NCBI RefSeq assembly: GCF_043876815.1
Contig: NZ_JBAWKA010000002.1
Location: 779,441-843,440 of the forward strand
Length of the DNA: 64,000 bases
Source: Gaetbulibacter_A sp043876815
Lineage (GTDB): Bacteria; Bacteroidota; Bacteroidia; Flavobacteriales; Flavobacteriaceae
Direction of reading: 5' to 3'
Below, piece after piece: positions 1 to 7,572 of this stretch. Every line of letters starts with the position of its first letter. The stretch's first letter is position 1. A program made the position numbers and the translations under genes. The notes beneath the pieces are model-generated. The model saw only the letters and a program-made list of their open reading frames with translations, had not been told where the DNA came from and searched no databases.

Positions 1-2
1 AA

Positions 3-776
3 GTGATGTGGAGGAACATTCGAATTCTAACAGAGGATGTCGCAAAATATAGAACCACTCCGGACCCTAGAGTGGAACAAGTTAGTTATCTTAAGAATAA
101 ACTTACCGGCTGGGAAAAGAGTCATGGTTTTCGATTGCTTTGGGATGGAAAATCCTCGCAAGGATGGCGTGGAGCCAAGTTGGATGAATTTCCAGAATCC
201 GGGTGGGAGATCAAAGATGGTGAATTAACTGTTTTAGACACCGGTGGTGGAGAAGCAACAGGTCCCGGAGATATCGTAACAACCAAAATGTACAGTGATT
301 TTGAATTGGAACTTGAATTTAAAATCACAGAAGGTGCTAACAGTGGAATTAAATATTTTGTAGATCCAAGCCTAAATAAAGGAACGGGTTCAGCGATTGG
401 CTGCGAATTTCAAATTTTGGATGACAAGAATCACCCGGACGCCAAATTAGGTGTTATGGGAAATAGAACCATCGGATCCTTGTACGATCTTATAACCGCC
501 AAAAACCTATCTACGCCAGGCCGCTCGAAGAACTTTAAGGGTATTGGTAACTGGAATAAGGCTAGAATTGTTTCTAAGAATGGTAAAGTAGAACATTGGT
601 TAAATAATGAAAAAGTGGTAGAATACGACCGTTATTCTCAAATGTTTGAAGCGGTTGTGAACTACAGTAAGTATCAAAAATGGGAAAATTTCGGTCGTTG
701 GCCGGAAGGTACTATTTTATTGCAGGATCACGGGAACAAAGTAAGCTACAGAAGTATTAAAATAAGAGAATTTTAA
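3..776 (+). CDS. DUF1080 (3-keto-disaccharide hydrolase-like) protein, 5'-truncated by the window edge
   Basis: The reading frame is open to the left edge, so the true start lies outside the window and the GTG at position 3 is probably not it. The visible 257 residues form one complete DUF1080 (concanavalin-like sandwich) domain, recognisable from LLWDGKSSQGWRG, the W-x-I-K-DGEL segment, SDFELELEFKI and the closing YRSIKIREF. The first residues (MWRNIRIL) look like the closing strand of a preceding DUF1080 domain, so the full protein probably has two copies in tandem. DUF1080 proteins are known as lyases/hydratases acting on 3-keto-glycosides and 3-keto-2-hydroxy-glucal. The stop is followed after two bases by the start of an exported Gfo/Idh/MocA oxidoreductase, which fits oxidation followed by elimination of a glycoside. 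The substrate cannot be read from the sequence. Confidence 0.85.
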   Translation: MMWRNIRILTEDVAKYRTTPDPRVEQVSYLKNKLTGWEKSHGFRLLWDGKSSQGWRGAKLDEFPESGWEIKDGELTVLDTGGGEATGPGDIVTTKMYSDFELELEFKITEGANSGIKYFVDPSLNKGTGSAIGCEFQILDDKNHPDAKLGVMGNRTIGSLYDLITAKNLSTPGRSKNFKGIGNWNKARIVSKNGKVEHWLNNEKVVEYDRYSQMFEAVVNYSKYQKWENFGRWPEGTILLQDHGNKVSYRSIKIREF

Positions 777-778
777 GG

Positions 779-2113
779 ATGACAACACGAAGAAATTTTA
801 TAAAGAAAACTACAATGGCCGGCACAGCGATCACTTTAGGTGGCTCGGCCATGGCAATGAGTGCAAAAAGTTATAATAATATCATTGGGTCCAACGAAAG
901 ACTGAATGTGGCTATCGTCGGATTAGGGCGACGTGTAAAGGCGTTCTATCCTCCAATTGGGGCTAAGGAAAGTAATGTGAAGTTGTTGTATTTGTGTGAT
1001 GTGATGGAGAGTCAACGACTCAAGGCGTCGAAAGCCATTAGAGAACATATAAACTACGATCCAAAATTAGAAAATGACATTCGTAAGGTATTGGACGACA
1101 AGAATGTGGATATATTGATCAATGCAACACCAGATCATTGGCACGCACCAGGTTCGATTATGGCGATTAAAGCAGGAAAGCATGTTTATGTGGAAAAACC
1201 ATGTAGCCATAACATGCACGAAAACGAACAGCTAGTGAGTGCGGCTGGACATTATAACAAGATTGTACAAATGGGAAACCAACAACGTTCTTCAAAACAT
1301 ACCATTGAAATTATGAATGAAATTCATAACGGCGCTATTGGAAAACCTTACTCAGCCTTGGCTTTTTACACTAACGGAAGAGGTGAAGTACCATTACAGC
1401 AAAAGGCTGCAGTACCTCAAGGATTAGACTGGGAATTATGGCAGGGTCCGGTACCCAGACGAGATTACACTTCTGAAACTTGGAATTATAATTGGCATTG
1501 GTACGGCTGGGATTATGGTACAGCCGAGGCCGGAAATAACGGAACTCATGAAATGGATGTGGCGCGTTGGGCACTTCAGGTCGATTTTCCTAAGCACGTT
1601 GATGTTGAGGCTGAAAAGCGTCAGTTTCCGGGTGATGGCTGGGAAATGTATGATGATATGTTGGCCACGTTTAAATTTAAAGATAACAAAGTCATTAAGT
1701 GGGATGGAAAATCTCGAAATGGCTATGAAACTTATGGTGCCGGTCGTGGAACGATTATTTACGGGACAGATGGATCTGTTTGGGTAGATCGAAATAAATA
1801 TATTCACTACGATCGTAAAGGGAAGGTCGTAAAAAAATACGATTCAGGGAACAACGAGGCTGGGACAGCGCTTGGTGGAGGAGGTGGTATGTCTACTACC
1901 CATGTTCAAAATCTTTTTGAGAGCATACGTGGTAAAGCCCAATTAAATGCTCCTATAGACGATGCCAGTAAAAGTATGGCCATGGTACACTATGCCAACA
2001 TAGCATTCCGAATAAACAAAGGTTTTGATGTTGATGAAACCAGTGGTAAAATTTTCGATCGTGAAGCTATGAAGCTTTGGAGTAGAGCCTATGAACCAGG
2101 CTGGGAGATTTAG
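779..2113 (+). CDS. TAT-exported Gfo/Idh/MocA-family oxidoreductase
   Basis: A 444-residue NAD(P)-dependent sugar or glycoside oxidoreductase. The N-terminus carries a twin-arginine-type export signal (TTRRNFIKK followed by an Ala/Gly-rich hydrophobic stretch to about residue 28), so it probably acts in the periplasm or is exported folded with its cofactor. The Rossmann fold starts at AIVGLG (residues 45-50); the family EKP motif is intact at 139-141 and a GTHEMD segment at 255-260 lies where the substrate-side His/Asp residues sit. The length is typical of exported members. It starts two bases after the DUF1080 gene, so the two are almost certainly co-transcribed. Known relatives oxidise the C3 hydroxyl of glycosides, giving the 3-keto substrates that DUF1080 enzymes process. 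Assignment to that reaction here is inference from context. Confidence 0.9.
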   Translation: MTTRRNFIKKTTMAGTAITLGGSAMAMSAKSYNNIIGSNERLNVAIVGLGRRVKAFYPPIGAKESNVKLLYLCDVMESQRLKASKAIREHINYDPKLENDIRKVLDDKNVDILINATPDHWHAPGSIMAIKAGKHVYVEKPCSHNMHENEQLVSAAGHYNKIVQMGNQQRSSKHTIEIMNEIHNGAIGKPYSALAFYTNGRGEVPLQQKAAVPQGLDWELWQGPVPRRDYTSETWNYNWHWYGWDYGTAEAGNNGTHEMDVARWALQVDFPKHVDVEAEKRQFPGDGWEMYDDMLATFKFKDNKVIKWDGKSRNGYETYGAGRGTIIYGTDGSVWVDRNKYIHYDRKGKVVKKYDSGNNEAGTALGGGGGMSTTHVQNLFESIRGKAQLNAPIDDASKSMAMVHYANIAFRINKGFDVDETSGKIFDREAMKLWSRAYEPGWEI

Positions 2114-2151
2114 TTAAATTTAGATCCGAAGTTTTAATTAATAAATTCAAA

Positions 2152-3357
2152 ATGACCCCAAAGATTGAAAGACGAAAATTTTTGAAAAACACCTCTCTGG
2201 CAGTAGGAGGTGTATTGTTGTCGCAGTATATGCTCCACGGCAAAACTGAACCGGAAAATAGAATTATAAACGATATTCTGAAGATTGGTATAATTGGAAC
2301 CGGAGCCAGAGGTTCCGGGCATATGAGACTCATAAAGAAAATGGATAATCTAAAAGTTGTTGCTTTTTGTGATATTATGCCATTCCGATTAAAAGATGCC
2401 ATGAAATTAGCACCTGACGCTTTAGCTTATAAAGATTACAAACAGTTACTTGATGATAAGAATGTCGATGCTGTTATTATAGCAACACCATACAGTATGC
2501 ATGGTAAAATGGCACTCGACAGCTTAGATGCTGGTAAACATGTGTTTTGTGAAAAAACCATGGTACGGGGTTATGAAGAAACTCAAATGGTACTGGAAAA
2601 AGTAAAACAGGGCAATCTTATTTTCATGACGGGGCATCAACATCGCAGTAGTCCATTGTATCAAAAAGTAAAAAAAATAATTGATTCAGGGTATATTGGA
2701 GATTTGGTTTCCATTGACTGTCAGTGGAACCGAAATAATAATTGGCGCCGTGTTGTAACGGATGAAAAATGGGGACGTATGATCAATTGGCGCATGTATC
2801 GAGAATATTCCGGAGGTTTGGTAGCCGAGTTGTTATCTCATCAAATCGATATTGCAAATTGGTATACAGAAAGTCAGTTAACAAAATTCACCGGGATCGG
2901 TGGTATCGATTTCTATAAGGACGGAAGAGAAACCTTTGATAATGTCCATGTGAATTGTAAATATGAAAACGGGGTAAATCTTTCCTTATCCTCAACTACA
3001 GCCAACGCTTATGGTGGTTACCAGATCAAGATTCTTGGTAAGAAAGCAACCATAGTTCTTACACGTGAGAAAGGTCATGTATATTCCGAAAACACCAAGG
3101 CCGAAAAAAAAGGGCTTGTAGATGGTGTTTCAGGGGCTACTCAGGCCTGGGAATCCGATGAAGGTTGGTCCATAGATGCGGATGGCACGAATGCTACCCT
3201 TTATGCCTTAAAGGATTTTGCTGAAGCAGTTTTTACCAAACAGCAACCCATATCCAATGTGGAAACGGGAGCTTATGTTTCCAAATCTGTAGATCTTATT
3301 CTCGATGCTATTCATTCTCAAAAGGAAAAATTTTGGAGTGATTATCATAAAATCTAA
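2152..3357 (+). CDS. Second TAT-exported Gfo/Idh/MocA-family oxidoreductase
   Basis: A 401-residue oxidoreductase with a twin-arginine-like signal (ERRKFLKN plus a hydrophobic core to about residue 28). The Rossmann motif is IGIIGTGARGSGH (residues 45-57). The family EKP motif reads EKT at residues 134-136, while the later LSHQID segment (229-233 region) keeps the conserved His and Asp. It follows the first oxidoreductase after 38 bp in the same orientation, so one operon is likely. The two proteins are clearly divergent, which suggests different substrates or sequential steps (for example oxidation of the glycoside and re-reduction of the released 3-keto sugar) rather than simple duplication. 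The family assignment is secure; the role is inferred. Confidence 0.88.
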   Translation: MTPKIERRKFLKNTSLAVGGVLLSQYMLHGKTEPENRIINDILKIGIIGTGARGSGHMRLIKKMDNLKVVAFCDIMPFRLKDAMKLAPDALAYKDYKQLLDDKNVDAVIIATPYSMHGKMALDSLDAGKHVFCEKTMVRGYEETQMVLEKVKQGNLIFMTGHQHRSSPLYQKVKKIIDSGYIGDLVSIDCQWNRNNNWRRVVTDEKWGRMINWRMYREYSGGLVAELLSHQIDIANWYTESQLTKFTGIGGIDFYKDGRETFDNVHVNCKYENGVNLSLSSTTANAYGGYQIKILGKKATIVLTREKGHVYSENTKAEKKGLVDGVSGATQAWESDEGWSIDADGTNATLYALKDFAEAVFTKQQPISNVETGAYVSKSVDLILDAIHSQKEKFWSDYHKI

Positions 3358-3895
3358 TTTGGCTAAGAATTAACGGCAACAAATTTTGAAAAATTATATT
3401 GCTTTTCAATTTAAGTTATAAAAAGACAGGGTATTAAGTAAAAGGGAACATGGTATTATTTAGTTGGTTCTTATGAAACATGTTTCCACAACTATTGTTG
3501 GGAACCTTTTGATAGGTTTAATAACCCTGTGCAGGAGTTTTCTTCCTCAATAAAAAGGTTGAATATAAAATGGGTCTGTTAGAGTATAATTTTGATATGG
3601 CACAACTAAAAAACTTTGTGGAGATTGAAATAATCAGGATGCTGATTTTCTATTATGTAAATTGGGCATGGTACAAACAATCATTTAATGCACATAACCT
3701 TAAAGGCTCAAAGCGTTTTTTTCTAAATAATGGACCAGTTAATTATTTTCCCACCATGCTGAATCTTAATTCCCAATCAAGAAGGCTGGAATAGAAAGGC
3801 GTTTAAAATGGAAACTGGGAATAAAAGGGATGGTTGTTATACTCTATAAAAAGTTAATAAAGTATTAATTTAAATTAAATCTTTGATAATAAGTT
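3358..3895. other. Intergenic region, 538 bp, no convincing gene
   Basis: AT-rich spacer between the second oxidoreductase and the sulfatase. A 74-codon frame at 3570-3794 (+) has no recognisable features and atypical composition, so I do not call it. A perfect 12-bp palindrome, GAAACATGTTTC, lies at 3475-3486 and could be an operator, but nothing else supports it. No clear terminator or TAnnTTTG promoter was found. Confidence 0.5.
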
Positions 3896-5764
3896 ATGAT
3901 ATTAAAACTCAATCATGTAATCCTTACCACAAGTTTACTGGTGATAGCAACACATTTCACCTTTGGCCAGAAACCTGACCCTAATATTCCACCACCAAAT
4001 ATTTTATGGATTGTTAGTGAAGATAATAGTCCTTTGTTAGGTTGTTATGGGGATGGCTTTGCGACAACTCCAGTTCTTGATCAAATGGCTAAAGAAGGCG
4101 TTTTATACGAAAATGCCTTTGCTACTGCACCTGTTTGCGCGCCTGCGCGCTCAGCGTTGATCACAGGAATGTATCCCACTACAACAGGGACGTTAAACAT
4201 GCGAAGTACCTATGAAATCCCTGATTTTATTGAGATGTTCCCTAAGTATTTAAGAGCTGCCGGGTATTACACCACAAACAATGCAAAAACAGATTATAAT
4301 ATTGCTTATTCTGAGAATTTAATGAAAGAAGCCTGGGATGAATCAAGCGATAAAGCGACTTATAAGGATAGAAAAGAAGGTCAGCCTTTTTTTGCAGTCT
4401 TTAATTTAGGAGAAACTCATGAAGGCAAGATTCACACATCAGTGGACACCTTAATTCACGATCCTGAAAAAGTACCTCTTCCCGCATATCATCCTAGTAC
4501 CATGGAAATGAAACAGGATTGGGCTCAGTATTATGATAATGTTACTATGATGGATACCCATGTAGGTAGAATTTTAGAAGAGCTTAAAACGGAAGGACTT
4601 GCCGATAATACTATTGTGTTTTATTATAGCGATCACGGAGGCGTTTTGGGACGCAGCAAAAGGTTTGTTTACGAATCGGGCTTGAGAGTGCCTTTGATCA
4701 TTAGATTTCCAAAAAAGTACCAATATTTAGCTCCAGATTTACCCGGCTCACGTACAGATAGATTAGTTTCCTTTGTTGATTTTGGTCCAACAGTTCTTAG
4801 TTTGGCCGGAGTAAAAGTTCCGGAATACATGCAGGGAAAGGCTTTTTTAGGATTTCAAAATCAAAAACCAAAGACCTATACCTTTGGAGTCAGAGGACGG
4901 ATGGACGAAACTATTGATATGATGCGTAGTACCAGAGATAAGCGTTATCGCTACATCAGCAATTTTATGCCGCATAAAATATATGGGCAATATCTGGAAT
5001 ACTTATGGCGGGCTCCCTCTATGGCCTCCTGGCAAAAAGCATGTGAGACTGGAAATTGTAATGATACGCAATTAGAATTTTGGAAACCGAAACCACCAGA
5101 AGAGCTATATGATGTAATTAATGATCCTGATAATGTTATTAATCTGGCCAAAGATCCCAAGTATAAAAAGGTTTTGGAACGCATGCGAAAGGTAACAAAT
5201 AACTTTTGTTTAGAAACCAGAGATACCGGGTTTTTTCCGGAAGCTGAATTGGTAGCTCGAGCTCAACAGGAGAATAGCACGATTTACGACATGATGCAGA
5301 AAAAATCCTTACCGATGAAACATATTATCAATACGGCAATCTTGGCTAGAACCGGCGATCTGGAAAATTTAAGGGTCTTAATGAATAAGATGCGTAACAA
5401 AGAAGCAGTAGTTCGCTATTGGGCAGTTACCGGTTGTATCATTTTAAAAGGCAAGTCATTACCAGCGAAAAGGGAGATTTTAAAACTTTTAAAAGATGAA
5501 TCGCCAAGTGTTCGAATTGCTGCTTCTGAAGCTCTATATTATTTAGGAGAAATAGAAATGGGATTGAAGACACTGGAAAAATCTCTAAGTAGTGATCACA
5601 TAATGGTTAGGGTTGAAGCACTGAATGTTCTACGTTTGTATGGAAAAGATGCTAAATCCGCTCTGGATTCAGTAAAGGGACTTTTAAAAGGGAAAAGCCC
5701 GAAGGATAGATCCTATGACCTAAGATCAGCCCGAGACTTTATTAAAGAAGTAGAAGGTGCATGA
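3896..5764 (+). CDS. Exported S1-family sulfatase with C-terminal HEAT-like repeats
   Basis: A 622-residue sulfatase of the alkaline-phosphatase superfamily. It has a Sec-type signal peptide ending near residue 24. The sulfatase signature CAPAR (81-85) contains Cys81, the predicted formylglycine precursor, and metal-ligand segments SEDN (41-44) and SDHGG (245-249) are present, so it should be active once matured by an anaerobic or aerobic formylglycine-generating enzyme not seen here. The overall pattern (YYTTNNAKTDYN, QPFFAVFNLGETHE) resembles N-sulfoglucosamine-sulfohydrolase-like exported sulfatases. From about residue 475 to the end the sequence turns into short paired helices with alternating leucine and alanine (for example SVRIAASEALYYLGE), which read as HEAT-type repeats. 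It lies downstream of the oxidoreductase cluster, suggesting desulfation of the same glycan. The exact substrate is unknown. Confidence 0.9.
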   Translation: MILKLNHVILTTSLLVIATHFTFGQKPDPNIPPPNILWIVSEDNSPLLGCYGDGFATTPVLDQMAKEGVLYENAFATAPVCAPARSALITGMYPTTTGTLNMRSTYEIPDFIEMFPKYLRAAGYYTTNNAKTDYNIAYSENLMKEAWDESSDKATYKDRKEGQPFFAVFNLGETHEGKIHTSVDTLIHDPEKVPLPAYHPSTMEMKQDWAQYYDNVTMMDTHVGRILEELKTEGLADNTIVFYYSDHGGVLGRSKRFVYESGLRVPLIIRFPKKYQYLAPDLPGSRTDRLVSFVDFGPTVLSLAGVKVPEYMQGKAFLGFQNQKPKTYTFGVRGRMDETIDMMRSTRDKRYRYISNFMPHKIYGQYLEYLWRAPSMASWQKACETGNCNDTQLEFWKPKPPEELYDVINDPDNVINLAKDPKYKKVLERMRKVTNNFCLETRDTGFFPEAELVARAQQENSTIYDMMQKKSLPMKHIINTAILARTGDLENLRVLMNKMRNKEAVVRYWAVTGCIILKGKSLPAKREILKLLKDESPSVRIAASEALYYLGEIEMGLKTLEKSLSSDHIMVRVEALNVLRLYGKDAKSALDSVKGLLKGKSPKDRSYDLRSARDFIKEVEGA

Positions 5765-6059
5765 TTTCTTTTCAATTAGTGAAAATATCATGTCGTTTTT
5801 CAATTTTAATAGGCTTAAAAAAATTGGATATATTAAAGTTATTATTAATCAAATAATAATTTTGTGATTCATTCTTTACACACATTTTTGGTTTAAGGTG
5901 TTACAACGGTTAGTATATAAAAAATAGGTGACTTCGAAGCACCAAACTTTCGCATAAACACATAGTTTGATAGGAGCCAAAAGCTTTGAATTTAGCAGTA
6001 TCTCGCCTGTTTTTTATATACATAGTTAGCAGTTCGGGTTTCTTCTTTTCACTCCTAAT
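5765..6059. other. Intergenic region, 295 bp, nothing recognised
   Basis: AT-rich spacer between the convergent sulfatase (+) and a membrane-protein gene (-). No coding frame, RNA or clear hairpin terminator was identified in it. Confidence 0.4.
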
Positions 6060-6542
6060 TTACAAGGATTTTAAGAATTGAATATAAGCTTCCCCCCTTG
6101 ATTCTGCTATAAAGTCAAAAGTGTAAATAGAAACGCTCATTATTATTAGCCCGACTGCAAGACCTTTAATAAGTTCATTACGCCAAAAGATAATAGTCAA
6201 AGCCAAGCCAATTATAAAAAACACTATTTCAACTTTTCTTATAATGTTGAAGCTCTTCATTACTTTCTCCATTCTTGGTATTTCTTCAACCTGGATATTT
6301 TGAGGTGTATTTCTATAAAAAGTGGTAACTCGTTCAATATCTGTTGAAGCTCTCAAAATCACGCCAACACAAATGACCAAAAGCAGAATTGATAGTGGAA
6401 TGGTAGCATAAGCCATCCCCTTTAGAAAGGCCTTTTGCTGAAACAGAAAAAAGATTGATGAAGCAATTAATATCATCGAAGCAATTGCACCAATCGTGCA
6501 TTGAAATTTTTCACCATTGAAGTAAGTTACGATACTATCCAT
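6060..6542 (-). CDS. Small multi-pass membrane protein, coupled to the gene upstream
   Basis: The protein starts with MDSIVTYFNGEKFQ and is 160 residues long. A longer frame to 6611 exists but would overlap the upstream gene by 77 bp; the chosen start overlaps it by only 8 bp (ATG and TAG inside ATGGATAG), a typical translational-coupling arrangement. Four hydrophobic segments are visible (roughly residues 17-33, 44-65, 106-122 and 128-146), and a charged loop with TFYRNTP lies between the second and third. I do not recognise the family. It forms a pair with the membrane gene at 6535-6942 and sits divergent from a MerR-type regulator, so it is probably a regulated membrane module, perhaps an efflux or stress-response accessory. 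Confidence 0.7.
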   Translation of the reverse strand: MDSIVTYFNGEKFQCTIGAIASMILIASSIFFLFQQKAFLKGMAYATIPLSILLLVICVGVILRASTDIERVTTFYRNTPQNIQVEEIPRMEKVMKSFNIIRKVEIVFFIIGLALTIIFWRNELIKGLAVGLIIMSVSIYTFDFIAESRGEAYIQFLKSL

Positions 6543-6942
6543 CCGTTTTTGCTTTATTAATGGCGATAATAAGAAGAATACCGAAAAAGTAATGAGAAAC
6601 AATTGCCGCAATTACTGTTGTTTCAGCCAATAAGTTATTGAAAACACCTTCATCTTTCATTATCAACCACATAACCCAATCCATAGTTGCACTCGCCATT
6701 TGGTAAAACGCAAGTCCTTTTGCAACGCCTAAATGAGGCTTTTTTCTGAAAATCCAAGCCATATAACCCATTGTTCCAAGAGACAATCCGATTAATTTGG
6801 CAATCCAATGTCCGTCTGGAGATAAATTCCAACCTGTGGCTAATGGAATTAATGAAGGTGGTAGCATAGCCGCTGCAAAGTAGAAAAACTCCAATATGGC
6901 AACAGCTGTAAATAAAAATTTTAAGTCTGTTAATCTGTTCAT
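6535..6942 (-). CDS. Multi-pass membrane protein, first gene of a MerR-linked pair
   Basis: A 135-residue protein with four hydrophobic segments (about residues 8-30, 45-63, 75-95 and 105-128) and few charges outside the loops. The family is not recognised; the size and layout are like small bacterial membrane proteins annotated only as hypothetical or DUF. Its start is about 105 bp from the start of a divergently transcribed MerR-family regulator, with a perfect inverted repeat between them. Its stop overlaps the start of the next membrane gene by 8 bp, so the two are co-translated. Control by the adjacent MerR protein is a reasonable inference; the signal is unknown. Confidence 0.75.
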   Translation of the reverse strand: MNRLTDLKFLFTAVAILEFFYFAAAMLPPSLIPLATGWNLSPDGHWIAKLIGLSLGTMGYMAWIFRKKPHLGVAKGLAFYQMASATMDWVMWLIMKDEGVFNNLLAETTVIAAIVSHYFFGILLIIAINKAKTDG

Positions 6943-6994
6943 ACGAATATTTTTTGTTGAGAATCCAAATATCTGTCTTAAATTTGAAACCTAC

Positions 6995-7018
6995 AAGTAT
7001 AGAGTATGGTCTATACTT
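6995..7018. promoter_or_regulatory. Perfect inverted-repeat operator in the MerR divergent promoter
   Basis: AAGTATAGA (6995-7003), a 6-bp spacer GTATGG, and its exact complement TCTATACTT (7010-7018). The palindrome lies between the divergent MerR regulator gene and the two-gene membrane operon. MerR-family dimers bind such dyads inside promoters with a long spacer. No perfect Bacteroidota -33/-7 pair was fitted around it, so the exact promoter positions are uncertain. Confidence 0.75.
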
Positions 7019-7047
7019 TATATTTTTTTTTAACAAATAATTTGGTA

Positions 7048-7410
7048 ATGTTAATAAGTGAATTAGCGAAAAGGACAGGTGTATCAATTCATACTCTGCG
7101 GTACTATGAAAATTATGGATTGTTTAAGGGTGAAAATGATAAAACAGTAAAGACAAATAATTACAAACAATACGATGAAAGTCTGATTGAAAAGATTCAA
7201 TTAATTAAGGAGGGGAAGGAAATTGGCTTTACCTTATCGGAAATAAAGAATTTATTGGAAGACTGGTTTAACAATCAATTATCAGAAGAAAAGAAAATTG
7301 AAGCTTTGCAAGTTAAAATCATTGAAATTGACTCTAAAATCAAACAATTCAAGCGTGTTAAAAAAATGCTTATCGAAGGCATTCAAGATGTAAAAGACGG
7401 TAAATGTTGA
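7048..7410 (+). CDS. MerR-family transcriptional regulator
   Basis: A 120-residue regulator. The start at MLISELAKRTGVSIHTLRYYE is chosen because it begins directly with the MerR winged-helix DNA-binding domain; an upstream in-frame start at 7006 would fall inside the operator palindrome and add 14 residues not typical of the family. The N-terminal helix-turn-helix (residues 1-20) and wing (about 20-70) are complete. Residues 75-115 form a charged dimerisation coiled coil. The effector domain is minimal: the only cysteine is at the C-terminus (DGKC), so a classical multi-cysteine metal site is absent and the signal is unclear. It is divergent from two membrane genes which it probably controls, together with its own expression. 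Confidence 0.9.
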   Translation: MLISELAKRTGVSIHTLRYYENYGLFKGENDKTVKTNNYKQYDESLIEKIQLIKEGKEIGFTLSEIKNLLEDWFNNQLSEEKKIEALQVKIIEIDSKIKQFKRVKKMLIEGIQDVKDGKC

Positions 7411-7572
7411 TCGGTTTTATCTGACCGCTAGCGTCTTGCAATTCGGTATGAAGGGGATTGAGTGTTGTTTACTATCAAATCGAGATAAAGCCAAAACAGG
7501 CTAAAACTGCTCCAATAATGCACTTCACCGCTTTTTGCTATATTTTTTGTTCTACAATCGTATTTTCATATT

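Noticed and set aside
1436..1807. Long minus-strand frame inside the first oxidoreductase
   Set aside because: It is antisense to a well supported gene, and its sequence has no family signature and a composition that follows from the opposite strand.
3570..3794. 74-residue plus-strand frame in the 538-bp spacer
   Set aside because: No signal, motif or conserved pattern, and composition like the non-coding surround.
6060..6611. Longer 183-residue version of the second membrane gene
   Set aside because: It would overlap the upstream gene by 77 bp; the internal ATG gives a neat 8-bp coupling overlap.
6650..7087. 145-residue minus-strand frame over the MerR promoter
   Set aside because: It overlaps the membrane gene in another frame and runs across the operator and regulator start.
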